Below the pieces are notes generated by a model that was not told the DNA's origin, searched no databases, and worked only from the letters and a program-made list of their open reading frames with translations. Positions 26,065-34,240 of a stretch of DNA of 64,000 nucleotides are shown here, one piece after another; within the stretch, counting starts at the first letter, position 1, and the number at the start of each line of letters is the position of its first letter. The position numbers were made by a program, and so were the translations under genes. Source of the stretch: Acetobacteroides hydrogenigenes (GTDB lineage: Bacteria; Bacteroidota; Bacteroidia; Bacteroidales; ZOR0009); the NCBI RefSeq assembly GCF_004340205.1, contig NZ_SLWB01000003.1, positions 124,001 to 188,000 on the forward strand. Reading direction: 5' to 3'.

Positions 26065-28128
26065 ATGAAGCTTTTTAGTACAACGCTCTGCCTGATGATG
26101 GCTTTTACTGCTCTAATGGGGCAGGAGAGATCCAACGTAATAGGGCCTAAGGATGTTAAGTTCTCCAGCGACCGCCTCACTCCCGAAGTGCTTTGGTCGT
26201 TGGGTCGCTTAGGCGAATACACGGTATCGCCCGATGGGAAAAAGATAGCCTACACCGTTTCGTACTACGATGTGGCGCAGAACAAGGGTAATGCCGATAT
26301 CTACATAATGGATATCGAAGGGAAGAATCAGCACCGCCTAACTCAAACTCCACAAGGAGAAAATAGCCTTGCTTGGAAGGCCGATGGTGCTAAACTTGCC
26401 TTCCTTCGTGGAGGTAGGCTTTATGAGATGGACGTAAATTCGATGGCAGAGGCGCCTGTAACGGATGAGGGAACGGATATCTCGGGCTACATCTATTCGC
26501 CAAAGGGCAATAAAATACTCTTTGCAATAGAAACCAAAGTGGATAAAACGACGCAGGAGGTTTACACAGACCTTCCAAAAGCCGATGCAATGATCTTTGA
26601 CCAGCTGATGTACCGTCACTGGGATACCTGGGAGGATGGGCTATACAGCCATATTTATGTTGCCGATTACAACAACGGTAAGGCGTCGAACCTAAAGGAT
26701 ATTATGCTTGGCGAGCGTTGGGATAGCCCTCTTAAGCCTTTTGGTGGGATGGAAGAAGTTACATGGAATGCTGATGGTACCGCTATAGCCTACACCTGCG
26801 TGAAGAAGGTGGGCAAGGAGCGCTCGTTAACTACCAATTCCGATATTTACTTGTATAATGTGGCTAGCGGCATTACTACCAACCTAACCGAGGGTATGAT
26901 GGGCTACGATAAGAGTCCACGCTTTTCGCCCGATGGCAAGAAGGTGGCTTGGCTGAGCATGGAGCGCGATGGATTCGAGGCCGACCAGAATCGCATTATG
27001 GTGATGGACTTGGCTTCGGGTAAAAAGACCAACATGTTTGAGAATTGGACCTACAGCGCCGAAAATCTGCAATGGGATAAAACCTCAAAGAGCATCTTCT
27101 TTACCGCTTACGTGCAGGCCACTTCGCAGGTGCATAAGCTCGATGTGGAGAAAGTTTCGATTGCGGCAATCACCTCTGGCGACTACGACTATCACGGTTG
27201 TGCTCTAGGTAACGGTGTGGTGGTCACAGACCGCACCCAGCTTATTGCTCCTGCCGATATCTACTCGGTGAACCTAAAAAGCGGCGCAGTAACGCAGCTT
27301 ACCGCTATTAATAAGGGGATTCTCGATCAGCTTACCCTTCCAACCTTCGAAAAGCGTTGGATTAATACGACTGATGGTAAAAAGATGCTTACCTGGGTGG
27401 TGTTGCCTCCAAAGTTCGATGGTTCTAAGTCGTATCCCGGAATACTTTACTGTCAAGGAGGACCTCAGTCGCCCGTTAGCCAAAACTTCAGCTACCGATG
27501 GAACTTTGCGCTAATGGCTTCGCAGGGCTACGTAGTTATCCTTCCTAACCGTCGTGGTACTACCGGAATGGGACAGGAGTGGACCAATCAAATTAGTCAC
27601 GATCATGGTGGACAGGAAATGCGCGATCTTTTTGCTGCCGTTGATTCGGTAAAGAAGGAGCCTTGGCTCGACGAGAACCGTATCGGATGCGTTGGCCCAA
27701 GTTACGGAGGATACACTACCTACTGGATGGCCGGTAACCACAACAAGCGCTTTAAGGCTTTCGTTGCGCACTGCGGTGTGTTCAACTCTGAGATGGAGTA
27801 CATTACCACCGACGAACTTTTCTTCGATAACTGGGAGATGGGAGGCCCATCGTGGGAGGTTAACAATGCAGTTGCGCAGAAGAGCTACGCACAGTCACCT
27901 CATCGTTTTGTGCAAAATTGGGATACGCCAATCCTAATTTTCCACGGGGGACGCGATTTCCGTATTCCGTATACTCAGGGTATGGCTGCTTTTAATGCTG
28001 CTCAGCTCATGAATGTGCCATCTAAGCTGGTGCTTCTTCCTAACGAGAACCACTGGGTGCTAAAACCTCAGAATGGCATTTTTTGGCAGCGCGAATTCTA
28101 CGGATGGCTGGATAAGTGGCTTAAGTAG
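26065..28128 (+). CDS. Secreted S9 family peptidase (prolyl-oligopeptidase type)
   Basis: A 687-residue exported peptidase: signal peptide (MKLFSTTLCLMMAFTALMG), a seven-bladed-type beta-propeller of WD/TolB-like repeats (about 50-400, for instance PDGKKIAY, DGAKLAFLRGG), then an alpha/beta-hydrolase domain with nucleophile S546 in GPSYGG, D631 in GGRDFRIP and H663 in NENHW. The family cleaves short peptides, often as dipeptidyl or acylaminoacyl peptidases. It is monocistronic with a terminator after it. Confidence 0.94.
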   Translation: MKLFSTTLCLMMAFTALMGQERSNVIGPKDVKFSSDRLTPEVLWSLGRLGEYTVSPDGKKIAYTVSYYDVAQNKGNADIYIMDIEGKNQHRLTQTPQGENSLAWKADGAKLAFLRGGRLYEMDVNSMAEAPVTDEGTDISGYIYSPKGNKILFAIETKVDKTTQEVYTDLPKADAMIFDQLMYRHWDTWEDGLYSHIYVADYNNGKASNLKDIMLGERWDSPLKPFGGMEEVTWNADGTAIAYTCVKKVGKERSLTTNSDIYLYNVASGITTNLTEGMMGYDKSPRFSPDGKKVAWLSMERDGFEADQNRIMVMDLASGKKTNMFENWTYSAENLQWDKTSKSIFFTAYVQATSQVHKLDVEKVSIAAITSGDYDYHGCALGNGVVVTDRTQLIAPADIYSVNLKSGAVTQLTAINKGILDQLTLPTFEKRWINTTDGKKMLTWVVLPPKFDGSKSYPGILYCQGGPQSPVSQNFSYRWNFALMASQGYVVILPNRRGTTGMGQEWTNQISHDHGGQEMRDLFAAVDSVKKEPWLDENRIGCVGPSYGGYTTYWMAGNHNKRFKAFVAHCGVFNSEMEYITTDELFFDNWEMGGPSWEVNNAVAQKSYAQSPHRFVQNWDTPILIFHGGRDFRIPYTQGMAAFNAAQLMNVPSKLVLLPNENHWVLKPQNGIFWQREFYGWLDKWLK

Positions 28129-28162
28129 AATTCATCTGTTAGGCCTTAGGCTAACGTCAGGA

Positions 28163-28204
28163 AACGAAAAAAGTGCGGGCAAGGCTCGCGCTTTTTTTCG
28201 TTTG
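28163..28204. terminator. Two-way terminator after the S9 peptidase
   Basis: A stem GTGCGGGC-AAG-GCTCGCGC with G-U pairs is flanked by A and T runs on both sides (28163-28204). It serves the peptidase gene and the converging lipoprotein gene. Confidence 0.75.
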
Positions 28205-28216
28205 GTCGTTATCGTT

Positions 28217-28612
28217 CTATTTGGTAAGGATAAAGGTTCTGCTTACCTGATAGTTTCCATCTTTGTGAAAATGGTCGATTATTAGCTCGTTGTTGCTGGA
28301 GTAGCGGATGGTGTAAGGAAGTATCAGCCCGGTGCCTTCTTCGTTAAACGTAATGATTTCGTCCTTTTGGGTGTACGTGTACTGGTAGACCGTGTTCATC
28401 ATATTTAGGGTTGCTGTTCTGTCACTACGGATGGTAAGATGTCCGGCATCCCAGTAATCGGGGCATCGCTGAAGTTCATCTCCGTTCTTCTCTGTTTGAG
28501 TGAACCGTTGGATGTTCCAATCGCCTACAATGTTTGGGGTGAAGTTTTCTTTGCTGCATCCGAGAAGTGAAACGGATAGGATTAGGAAAAGAATTCGTAA
28601 AGTTGATTTCAT
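28217..28612 (-). CDS. Lipocalin-like lipoprotein
   Basis: A 131-residue lipoprotein with lipobox LLGC (C19). The mature part begins NIVGDWNIQRF and shows the short beta-strand pattern of a lipocalin-like domain (DRTATLNMMNTVYQYTYTQKDEIITFN). Such small lipoproteins are common in Bacteroidota and their ligands are mostly unknown. It converges on the S9 peptidase gene. Confidence 0.75.
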   Translation of the reverse strand: MKSTLRILFLILSVSLLGCSKENFTPNIVGDWNIQRFTQTEKNGDELQRCPDYWDAGHLTIRSDRTATLNMMNTVYQYTYTQKDEIITFNEEGTGLILPYTIRYSSNNELIIDHFHKDGNYQVSRTFILTK

Positions 28613-28719
28613 ATAAGAAAGGTTTGTTTTAAGCGTGCAAAGATATGCGTGATATTTGATTTGTGGACAAATAGTGGAACCTTGTCATCTTATTAGTGGC
28701 AATAGCGCATTTTGCAATA

Positions 28720-28756
28720 AAAGCGGCCTGAAGAATCTACTTCTTCAGGCCGCTTT
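28720..28756 (-). terminator. Terminator of the PNGase F-like gene
   Basis: Perfect 16-bp arms (28720-28735 and 28741-28756, AAAGCGGCCTGAAGAA and its complement) with a 5-base loop and T-rich tail on the minus strand. It lies 18 bases after the gene's stop. Confidence 0.9.
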
Positions 28757-28773
28757 GTTTATTCTTGTTTCAG

Positions 28774-30489
28774 CTACTCCATTTCTCCAATTAGAATACC
28801 CGAAATGCACCATGAACTGGAACTGGTTCCCTCGTTTGGCCCAAGAGGAATGTAAACCGATATCTCGTTTGTGCCTTCCTTTAGGTTGCCAACCGGAATG
28901 AATACCGGATTGGTGAGCGTTCCTGGGCACCATCCCGAGCGGCTTAGGTCGGATGACGAGAGTCCATTCCAGAAGTTTCCGGAGGCAGGGTTAAACGAGC
29001 GGTGGGTTCCGCAATCAGTTCTCCATGGGGTAAATCGGTAGAGAGACTGTCCGTTCAGGAAGATCTCGTTTTGTTTCATCACGAACTCGTCGCCGTTTCC
29101 CCATCCTCCATGACCTGTGGTGATGTAGCGAAGGGTAACATTCTTTACGCCCTTAGGCGCGTTAAAGCGGACGCTAAGCGTATCCTTGTCGAACATTCTT
29201 CCATAGTTTTGCCCGCCCATTTCCATTACGTTAATGGTGGCAAATAGCGGGTAGATCCATACCTTGCTGGCCGTTTCGGGCTTCTTTTCCTTTTCGTTTA
29301 GATGGTATTTTAGGCGAAGCGAGAGTTTGTGGCCTCCTGCATCGTAGTTGCCTATAAAGGCGCCAATCCATACTTCACCATCTAGCTTAGGAAGGAGTTC
29401 AGTGATATCCTGCTTGTAGTGTGCCGAATCTTGCCAAACGGTGCCTTCTACCTGGCGGAAGGTGTTGAAATGGCCAACACCAAATGGGGTAAAGAAGCGT
29501 ACCAACTCGATAATGGGCGAGTACTCTTCGGTGGCAACCACGCCTTGAAACTTAACGCCGTGCTTATCGGTGTAAACAGGAATGGTGTTGATGCCTTTTT
29601 GAATACCATCTAGGAACGACTGCTTCTTGTCCTGTGGGATGATGAAGATTGATCCGGTACGGTCGTAGGCGTCACCGTTAGAGCGCTGGGAGACTTCGGC
29701 AAACACGTTTGCATCGGCCGGAACCTTAGGCAGTTTTACTTTACGGATGATGAGCGTTCCGCCTGCATAGCGGTAGGTGTGGTCGAGAAGGTTGCTGTTT
29801 TCTGGATTCTTAATGCCATCCTTAAAGCAGATCTGCTCGTCGCGGAATACCTCAACCGTTTTCACGAAGCTTCCGGCAACCATTGCGCTGTACTTCTTGT
29901 CGGTTACTTCAGTGCCAAGCGTTGCTGGTATTATAGCTGTAGGGGCATCCTTTTTCTTTAGAATTTCAATTCGATCGGCAACGGTAATAGCATTGCCATT
30001 GCGTACAATCTTTAGTACGAGGCCATCAACATAAAGGCCTGGTTGTGGAGTTCCCTTTAGCTCGGTGTTGTCGGCAATAAAAATTTCGATGGTGTTCGAA
30101 AAGACGCTGGCCTTGTACTTCTTGCAGGTATACCCCAGAATTTTTTCGGTAGCGCCTGTTGGCTCGAACTTGGGCAGGCCTTCAAAACTTCTTGCGGTGT
30201 AGATCTGCTCTCCGGTGTAAAGGTTTGCAACTCTAATAATCCGCTTCCCGTTGTAGTCGATGTAGGTTGCCTCGTCGGGTACCTCCTTTATCTGTTCTTG
30301 GGCAGGCTTTTGTCCTTTAATCAGCACCTCATTGTTGGAGATGATTACCTCGGTAAACGGCCCTTTTTGTTCTTGACCATTGTAGATGGCCTTGTAGTAA
30401 ACCTTTACCGCCTTTGCAGGAGCGGTATCCTTGGCATGCGCGGAGCCCAACAGTAGGACGGCGGCGCATAGGGTGATTAGCTTCTTCAT
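28774..30489 (-). CDS. Secreted PNGase F-like peptide-N-glycosidase with GLPGLI-like front domain
   Basis: A 571-residue exported protein. After the signal peptide (residues 1-19) the first part (about 25-180) resembles GLPGLI-type domains (EKILGYTCKKYKA, GLPKF). The second part (about 240-571) resembles PNGase F: NGDAYDRTGSIF at 271-282 carries a probable catalytic Asp (D276), and TTGHGGWGNGDEF (457-469) carries a probable catalytic Glu (E468); late motifs are WRTDCG and SGWCPGT. PNGase F releases N-glycans from asparagine, hydrolysing it to aspartate. It probably lets the cell feed on or edit host or environmental glycoproteins. It ends at a strong terminator and stands alone. Confidence 0.85.
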   Translation of the reverse strand: MKKLITLCAAVLLLGSAHAKDTAPAKAVKVYYKAIYNGQEQKGPFTEVIISNNEVLIKGQKPAQEQIKEVPDEATYIDYNGKRIIRVANLYTGEQIYTARSFEGLPKFEPTGATEKILGYTCKKYKASVFSNTIEIFIADNTELKGTPQPGLYVDGLVLKIVRNGNAITVADRIEILKKKDAPTAIIPATLGTEVTDKKYSAMVAGSFVKTVEVFRDEQICFKDGIKNPENSNLLDHTYRYAGGTLIIRKVKLPKVPADANVFAEVSQRSNGDAYDRTGSIFIIPQDKKQSFLDGIQKGINTIPVYTDKHGVKFQGVVATEEYSPIIELVRFFTPFGVGHFNTFRQVEGTVWQDSAHYKQDITELLPKLDGEVWIGAFIGNYDAGGHKLSLRLKYHLNEKEKKPETASKVWIYPLFATINVMEMGGQNYGRMFDKDTLSVRFNAPKGVKNVTLRYITTGHGGWGNGDEFVMKQNEIFLNGQSLYRFTPWRTDCGTHRSFNPASGNFWNGLSSSDLSRSGWCPGTLTNPVFIPVGNLKEGTNEISVYIPLGPNEGTSSSSWCISGILIGEME

Positions 30490-30642
30490 GAGTTTGAATA
30501 ATAATAGTGCCCAAAGATAAAGATTGCCCTGAACTATTCCATATCCCGAAACTTAATGTTGTTCGGATAGGTACTTCGTTTTATGGGGGATGTTCTACCA
30601 GTTTTGTTCTAGAGCAATAAGGAGGTTCGAAAAACGGAAACT

Positions 30643-30831
30643 TATATCGATTTCGTTAAGGGTTATATCGATTAGGTCGTAGCTTATATCGATTTCATTA
30701 AAGGCTATGCTGATTTCCCCGTGGCTTTTATCCTTTATGCTAAGGCGTATGTAGATTTCCTTACGATCTATATCGATTTAGCCGTAGCGTATTCCCTTTT
30801 CCTTACACCTTATGCCTGCAACCATTAAGCA
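30643..30831. repeat. Degenerate tandem array, 21-bp unit, 8-9 copies
   Basis: Units start at 30643, 30664, 30685, 30706, 30727, 30748, 30769, 30790 and perhaps 30811, following TATATCGATTTC-N9. The spacing stays exactly 21 bp although the copies differ much. In one + frame the units read as heptads like YIDFVKG, but a TAG stop (30673-30675) and the lack of a start argue against a gene. The 459-base gap 30490-30948 otherwise looks empty. The array ends about 120 bases before the end of the nucleoid-associated protein gene. Confidence 0.8.
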
Positions 30832-30948
30832 AAACGTCATGTGGCTGATGGTTGTACTCATCTTCCCGATGACGTTTGTATGATGCTATCCTTGGCTCCG
30901 CTCGGCAACCAAGAGGAACTGAAATCCGGTGCCCGAACGAAGTTGTGG

Positions 30949-31995
30949 CTAATTCTCGTCGTTGTAGAAGAGCTTGTAGAACTTCATTCCCTTCTCGTCG
31001 TCGTAGCCCTTGTCTACCAGCTCGCGGTCGCCGTGGATGTATATGTGGAAGTTCTTGTCGAGCTTAATTACGCTCTTAAAGTTCTTTTGCATCTTCTTGG
31101 CCACATCGGAGGCAATGCTAAACTCCTCCTTAAAAGCCACCTGGTTCATGGTTTCGTACTTATCCTTATATTCCCTGAACGCCTCGATGATCTCGGGCTG
31201 CTGCATCACCTCGGCCTCAAACACCTCCTCCTTAAACACCTCGTTGGTCTTAAAGAACTCGGCCGTTTTGTTGAGCATTACCACCTGGTCGGCGCGGTCA
31301 ACCTCATTTTCCGTGTTGAAAACCTCTTTCACGAAGCCCTTGCACACCTCCATGTAGCCGCGCGTTTGGTAGTAGCTGTCTTCGCGCGGTTTGATGCGCA
31401 GGAAGGCTTCCTTCCAGTACACCGCCTCGCTGTTGCGGTTGGTATTGTCGATGGCGCACACCTTAAAGCCATCCTCGCGCTCGGTGTTGAATATCAGGCA
31501 GCCCTTATCGAGCTTGTTGATGTTGATTCCATTCTCGCTGCCGAGGTCGAGCCCATCGGCGCCCTGGTTTACCTTCAGGAAGGTCTCCTTGTTCTCCGAC
31601 TTAAAGATGCCGATGGCGTCGCACACCTCCGACTCGACGATGATATCCTTAACCAGCGCCACATACAGTTCTCCTTCTTTAATATTAGGGTGGTCCGACA
31701 TCTCGTAGAGGTGCTTGGCAATGGCCTCGCTCATGGCAAAGAACTGCTTCTCGTCGTCGAAGATGTTGGCGCAGTAGGTGTACACCTCGTTGAGGTTGAC
31801 ATCGGTGGGGTGGGTGAAGTTGAAGAAGGCATCACCCTTAAACGGGGAGAAGAAGAAGTGCATCAGCATGCCACTTAGCGCCTCGTCAAAGTTTTCTATC
31901 TCCTTTTGCGATAGTACAAGCGTCATATCCGACACCTTGTTGCCTACCCTGTGAACGATCAGCCGTTGCAGGGTCGATTCTGCGATTTGTATCAT
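30949..31995 (-). CDS. Nucleoid-associated protein, NdpA/37-kDa family
   Basis: A 348-residue protein of the NA37/YejK (NdpA) family. It begins with the family's IAESTLQRLIVHRVGNK stretch and has the LSQKEIENFDEALSGMLMHFFFSPF region and a C-terminal VIKLDKNFHIYIHGDREL. YejK binds the bacterial nucleoid; its function is unclear. A long open frame lies antisense to it over almost its full length, which is a codon-bias artefact. The 21-bp array lies downstream. Confidence 0.88.
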   Translation of the reverse strand: MIQIAESTLQRLIVHRVGNKVSDMTLVLSQKEIENFDEALSGMLMHFFFSPFKGDAFFNFTHPTDVNLNEVYTYCANIFDDEKQFFAMSEAIAKHLYEMSDHPNIKEGELYVALVKDIIVESEVCDAIGIFKSENKETFLKVNQGADGLDLGSENGININKLDKGCLIFNTEREDGFKVCAIDNTNRNSEAVYWKEAFLRIKPREDSYYQTRGYMEVCKGFVKEVFNTENEVDRADQVVMLNKTAEFFKTNEVFKEEVFEAEVMQQPEIIEAFREYKDKYETMNQVAFKEEFSIASDVAKKMQKNFKSVIKLDKNFHIYIHGDRELVDKGYDDEKGMKFYKLFYNDEN

Positions 31996-32046
31996 TGCGT
32001 AACCATTTTTGCTTTAAAGAAGAGATGTTGCATTCCCCTGAACTTT

Positions 32047-32529
32047 CTACTTTGTTCCCTGCTCTTTTGACGATTCATAGGAGGATTGTTCTTTTTTTTC
32101 CAAACGAGCGGGGAGGGTGTCTTTTCGCTCGAGTCGGAATGGGGCTATAGCATCTTCCTCGATTATTGTAGGAGTTGGCTTTATGCCCCTCTCAATAAAA
32201 AAGAAAGGGATAGAAAGGAGCGCTACAATTGTTAATAGGGTAATTATACGTATTCTAATTTTATGCTTTAGGCCTCTTTTCTCTGGCATAAAATCTAATG
32301 GACGAACGACCTGTAGGTTGCGCTTTACCTCTTCGAGGTCGCTGTTCAACTTGGTTAGATCTACTTCAACAAGGCCCTCGTAGGCAATGGAGCAGAGAGG
32401 ACAACCTGCGATATGCTCTTTTAAAAGCATTTGTTCATCTACCGATAGCAATCCTTTCCTCAGCAGCTCAAACGCTTCCGAAGTAAGGCATCCCGATGCC
32501 GAAAAGAGGTTGTGGTGGTTATTCTTCAT
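32047..32529 (-). CDS. Putative anti-sigma factor with zinc-finger-like N-terminus
   Basis: A 160-residue protein with H39-x3-C43-x2-C46 (KEHIAGCPLC) as in zf-HC2/ZAS anti-sigma domains, plus C14 earlier, one membrane span (about 94-112, IITLLTIVALLSIPFFFI), and an extracytoplasmic tail with many E/K/R. It starts 11 bases before the stop of the sigma-factor gene upstream, a typical sigma/anti-sigma arrangement. It should hold the sigma factor at the membrane until a signal releases it. Confidence 0.75.
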   Translation of the reverse strand: MKNNHHNLFSASGCLTSEAFELLRKGLLSVDEQMLLKEHIAGCPLCSIAYEGLVEVDLTKLNSDLEEVKRNLQVVRPLDFMPEKRGLKHKIRIRIITLLTIVALLSIPFFFIERGIKPTPTIIEEDAIAPFRLERKDTLPARLEKKEQSSYESSKEQGTK

Positions 32530-33136
32530 CGTTTTCTATGAGTAGTTTGCGGAGATTTCGTTTCCCATTTTGGATGTGGCTCTTCACCTCGTTGAGCGAG
32601 AATCCGGTAATGTCTGCAATTTCTTTGTATGATTTATCGTCGAGATACATCAGGTTTATGCAGATGCTTTGCTGGCTTGACAGCTTGTCAATGCATCGGA
32701 GTAGTTCCGATACATGATTTTCCATTTCATCGTTTTCGTTCTTTTGCCCAATCTCTTCTTCGTAAAGTTTCAGTAGAACATATGAGCTGTTTTCTGCAGT
32801 AAGTTCCTTGGTCTCTACCTGTTTTTTTCGGATTTGCATTAGGCAGTAGTTCTTAGCAACAACAAAGAGCCACGACTTTAGATTTCGTACGCTGTGGTTG
32901 CCTAAGTCTGTAAAGATCTTTTCGAAGATTGACTGTACGGCATCTTTGCTCTCTTCTGTGTTCTTGAGGTACTTATAGCATAAACCGTAAAGGATGTAGG
33001 AGTAGCGATTGAAGATCTCGTTAATAATTTCGTTATACGTTTGATCGTTTAGCAGGGCAATAAGTTCCTCGTCAGATAGTTGTGATAGGCTCTGACGTTT
33101 GGTTTCGGAGTGCTTATATGCTTTTCGTAGGAACAA
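32519..33136 (-). CDS. ECF-type RNA polymerase sigma factor
   Basis: A 205-residue sigma-70 family protein. Region 2 is at about 45-115 (YLKNTEESKDAVQSIFEKIF, LKSWLFVVAKNYCLMQIRKK) and region 4 at about 145-200 (CINLMYLDDKSYKEIADITGFSLNEVKSHIQNGKRNLRK). No in-frame ATG is suitable; TTG at 33136 is the best start, supported by a -7 element 18 bases upstream. It overlaps its anti-sigma gene by 11 bases. It is divergent from the TonB-like gene at 33266, which may be a target. Confidence 0.88.
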   Translation of the reverse strand: MFLRKAYKHSETKRQSLSQLSDEELIALLNDQTYNEIINEIFNRYSYILYGLCYKYLKNTEESKDAVQSIFEKIFTDLGNHSVRNLKSWLFVVAKNYCLMQIRKKQVETKELTAENSSYVLLKLYEEEIGQKNENDEMENHVSELLRCIDKLSSQQSICINLMYLDDKSYKEIADITGFSLNEVKSHIQNGKRNLRKLLIENDEE

Positions 33137-33153
33137 TCGAAATTATTTTAAGG

Positions 33154-33161
33154 CAAAGCTA
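33154..33161 (-). promoter_or_regulatory. -7 promoter element for the sigma-factor gene
   Basis: On the minus strand TAGCTTTG, matching TAnnTTTG, 17 bases before the TTG start, so the leader is very short. Confidence 0.55.
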
Positions 33162-33265
33162 AAAAAAATATGAATTGTTGTGTGTAATTGAAGGTGCTAA
33201 TGCATCTTTATAGTAACGGGTACCCATTAAAATAAATATTGTTGAACGCTTAAAACATTGCAGCT

Positions 33266-33961
33266 ATGTTGGCAAAAAAAGCATTTAGCGCAGATTTGGA
33301 GCATCGTAAGGTATTTTTTATGGAATTAGGATTGTGCGTTGCTCTTTTCGTATCGATTGTAGCATTCGAGTGGAACTTTAAAGAACCAGAGGCAGGCATC
33401 AGCTTTGCAAGCGGAAAGGTTGCTGAGGACGTTACGGAGTTAATCCCAATAGTGGAAGAGCCTCAAAAAGTTCCTGAGGTTGTTCAGCCTTCCATCGTTT
33501 CCGATGAGTTTCGTATTGTTCCTAACAATGTTTCTCTTAACAACAATGTTGATTTCTTTGATTCTGAACCAACTGCTGATCCTGTAACTGTAGTTTCTAT
33601 AAGTGTTGGCACTAAGGCGGTTGAAGATGTCAAAGAAGACGACCTACCTTTTATTGTTGTAGAGGATATGCCAACTTTCCAAAATAGTGGAATAGAGGGG
33701 TTTCAAAAGTATGTAATGAAAAATGTGGTTTACAACGAAGCAGCCCGCGATGCCGGTACGGTTGGAACGGTTATCGTAGAGTTTGTTATTGGTAAGACCG
33801 GGAAAATTGAGGATATTAAGATCCTTAGGGGAGTAGATCCCGTGCTAGACAACGAGGTAGTGCGCGTGCTAAAGAATGCACCCGGTTGGAAACCTGGCTA
33901 CCAGCGCGGTAATCCTGTTAAGGTAAAGTTTACGCTTCCCGTCAAGTTCGCGTTACAGTAG
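33266..33961 (+). CDS. TonB-like energy transducer
   Basis: A 231-residue protein with a cytoplasmic start, one membrane span (about 20-40, LCVALFVSIVAFEW), a Pro/Val/Glu-rich linker and a TonB C-terminal domain (about 150-231: GTVIVEFVIGKTGKIEDIKILRGVDPVLDNEVVRVLKN, then PGWKPG). It passes energy from ExbB/ExbD to outer-membrane receptors; ExbB/D are not here. The span and linker resemble other Bacteroidota TonB paralogues. It lies divergent from the ECF sigma gene. Confidence 0.9.
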   Translation: MLAKKAFSADLEHRKVFFMELGLCVALFVSIVAFEWNFKEPEAGISFASGKVAEDVTELIPIVEEPQKVPEVVQPSIVSDEFRIVPNNVSLNNNVDFFDSEPTADPVTVVSISVGTKAVEDVKEDDLPFIVVEDMPTFQNSGIEGFQKYVMKNVVYNEAARDAGTVGTVIVEFVIGKTGKIEDIKILRGVDPVLDNEVVRVLKNAPGWKPGYQRGNPVKVKFTLPVKFALQ

Positions 33962-33985
33962 TTTCTGTATTGTATTAGAAGAGGC

Positions 33986-34016
33986 AATGCCGGGCTAGTC
34001 CCGGCATTTTTTTTGA
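33986..34016 (+). terminator. Rho-independent terminator after the TonB-like gene
   Basis: AATGCCGGG (33986-33994) pairs with CCCGGCATT (34000-34008), followed by eight or more T. Confidence 0.93.
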
Positions 34017-34240
34017 GTTTGATTGCTAAGGTAATCAGCTTCTTACTAGTTGTATCCTTTTTATTTTGAAAAAAAAGATGAGTTGTCGTGTGGAATTTCG
34101 TCACCTTCTGCATCTCTATGTTTTAAGAAGCATGATCATTCTGTATTTGTCCGTTTGTGTTGTCAGGACAAAGAAAATCGAATATATGTCGTCTAGATTA
34201 GTTTAGAAGGGGAGTTGTGGTTAGCTCCTCTTTTTTTATG

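Noticed and set aside
30841-31878. A 345-codon open frame on the + strand
   Set aside because: It lies antisense to the NdpA-family gene over most of its length. Its translation has the low-complexity L/V/H pattern of an antisense shadow, and the minus-strand protein has clear family motifs.
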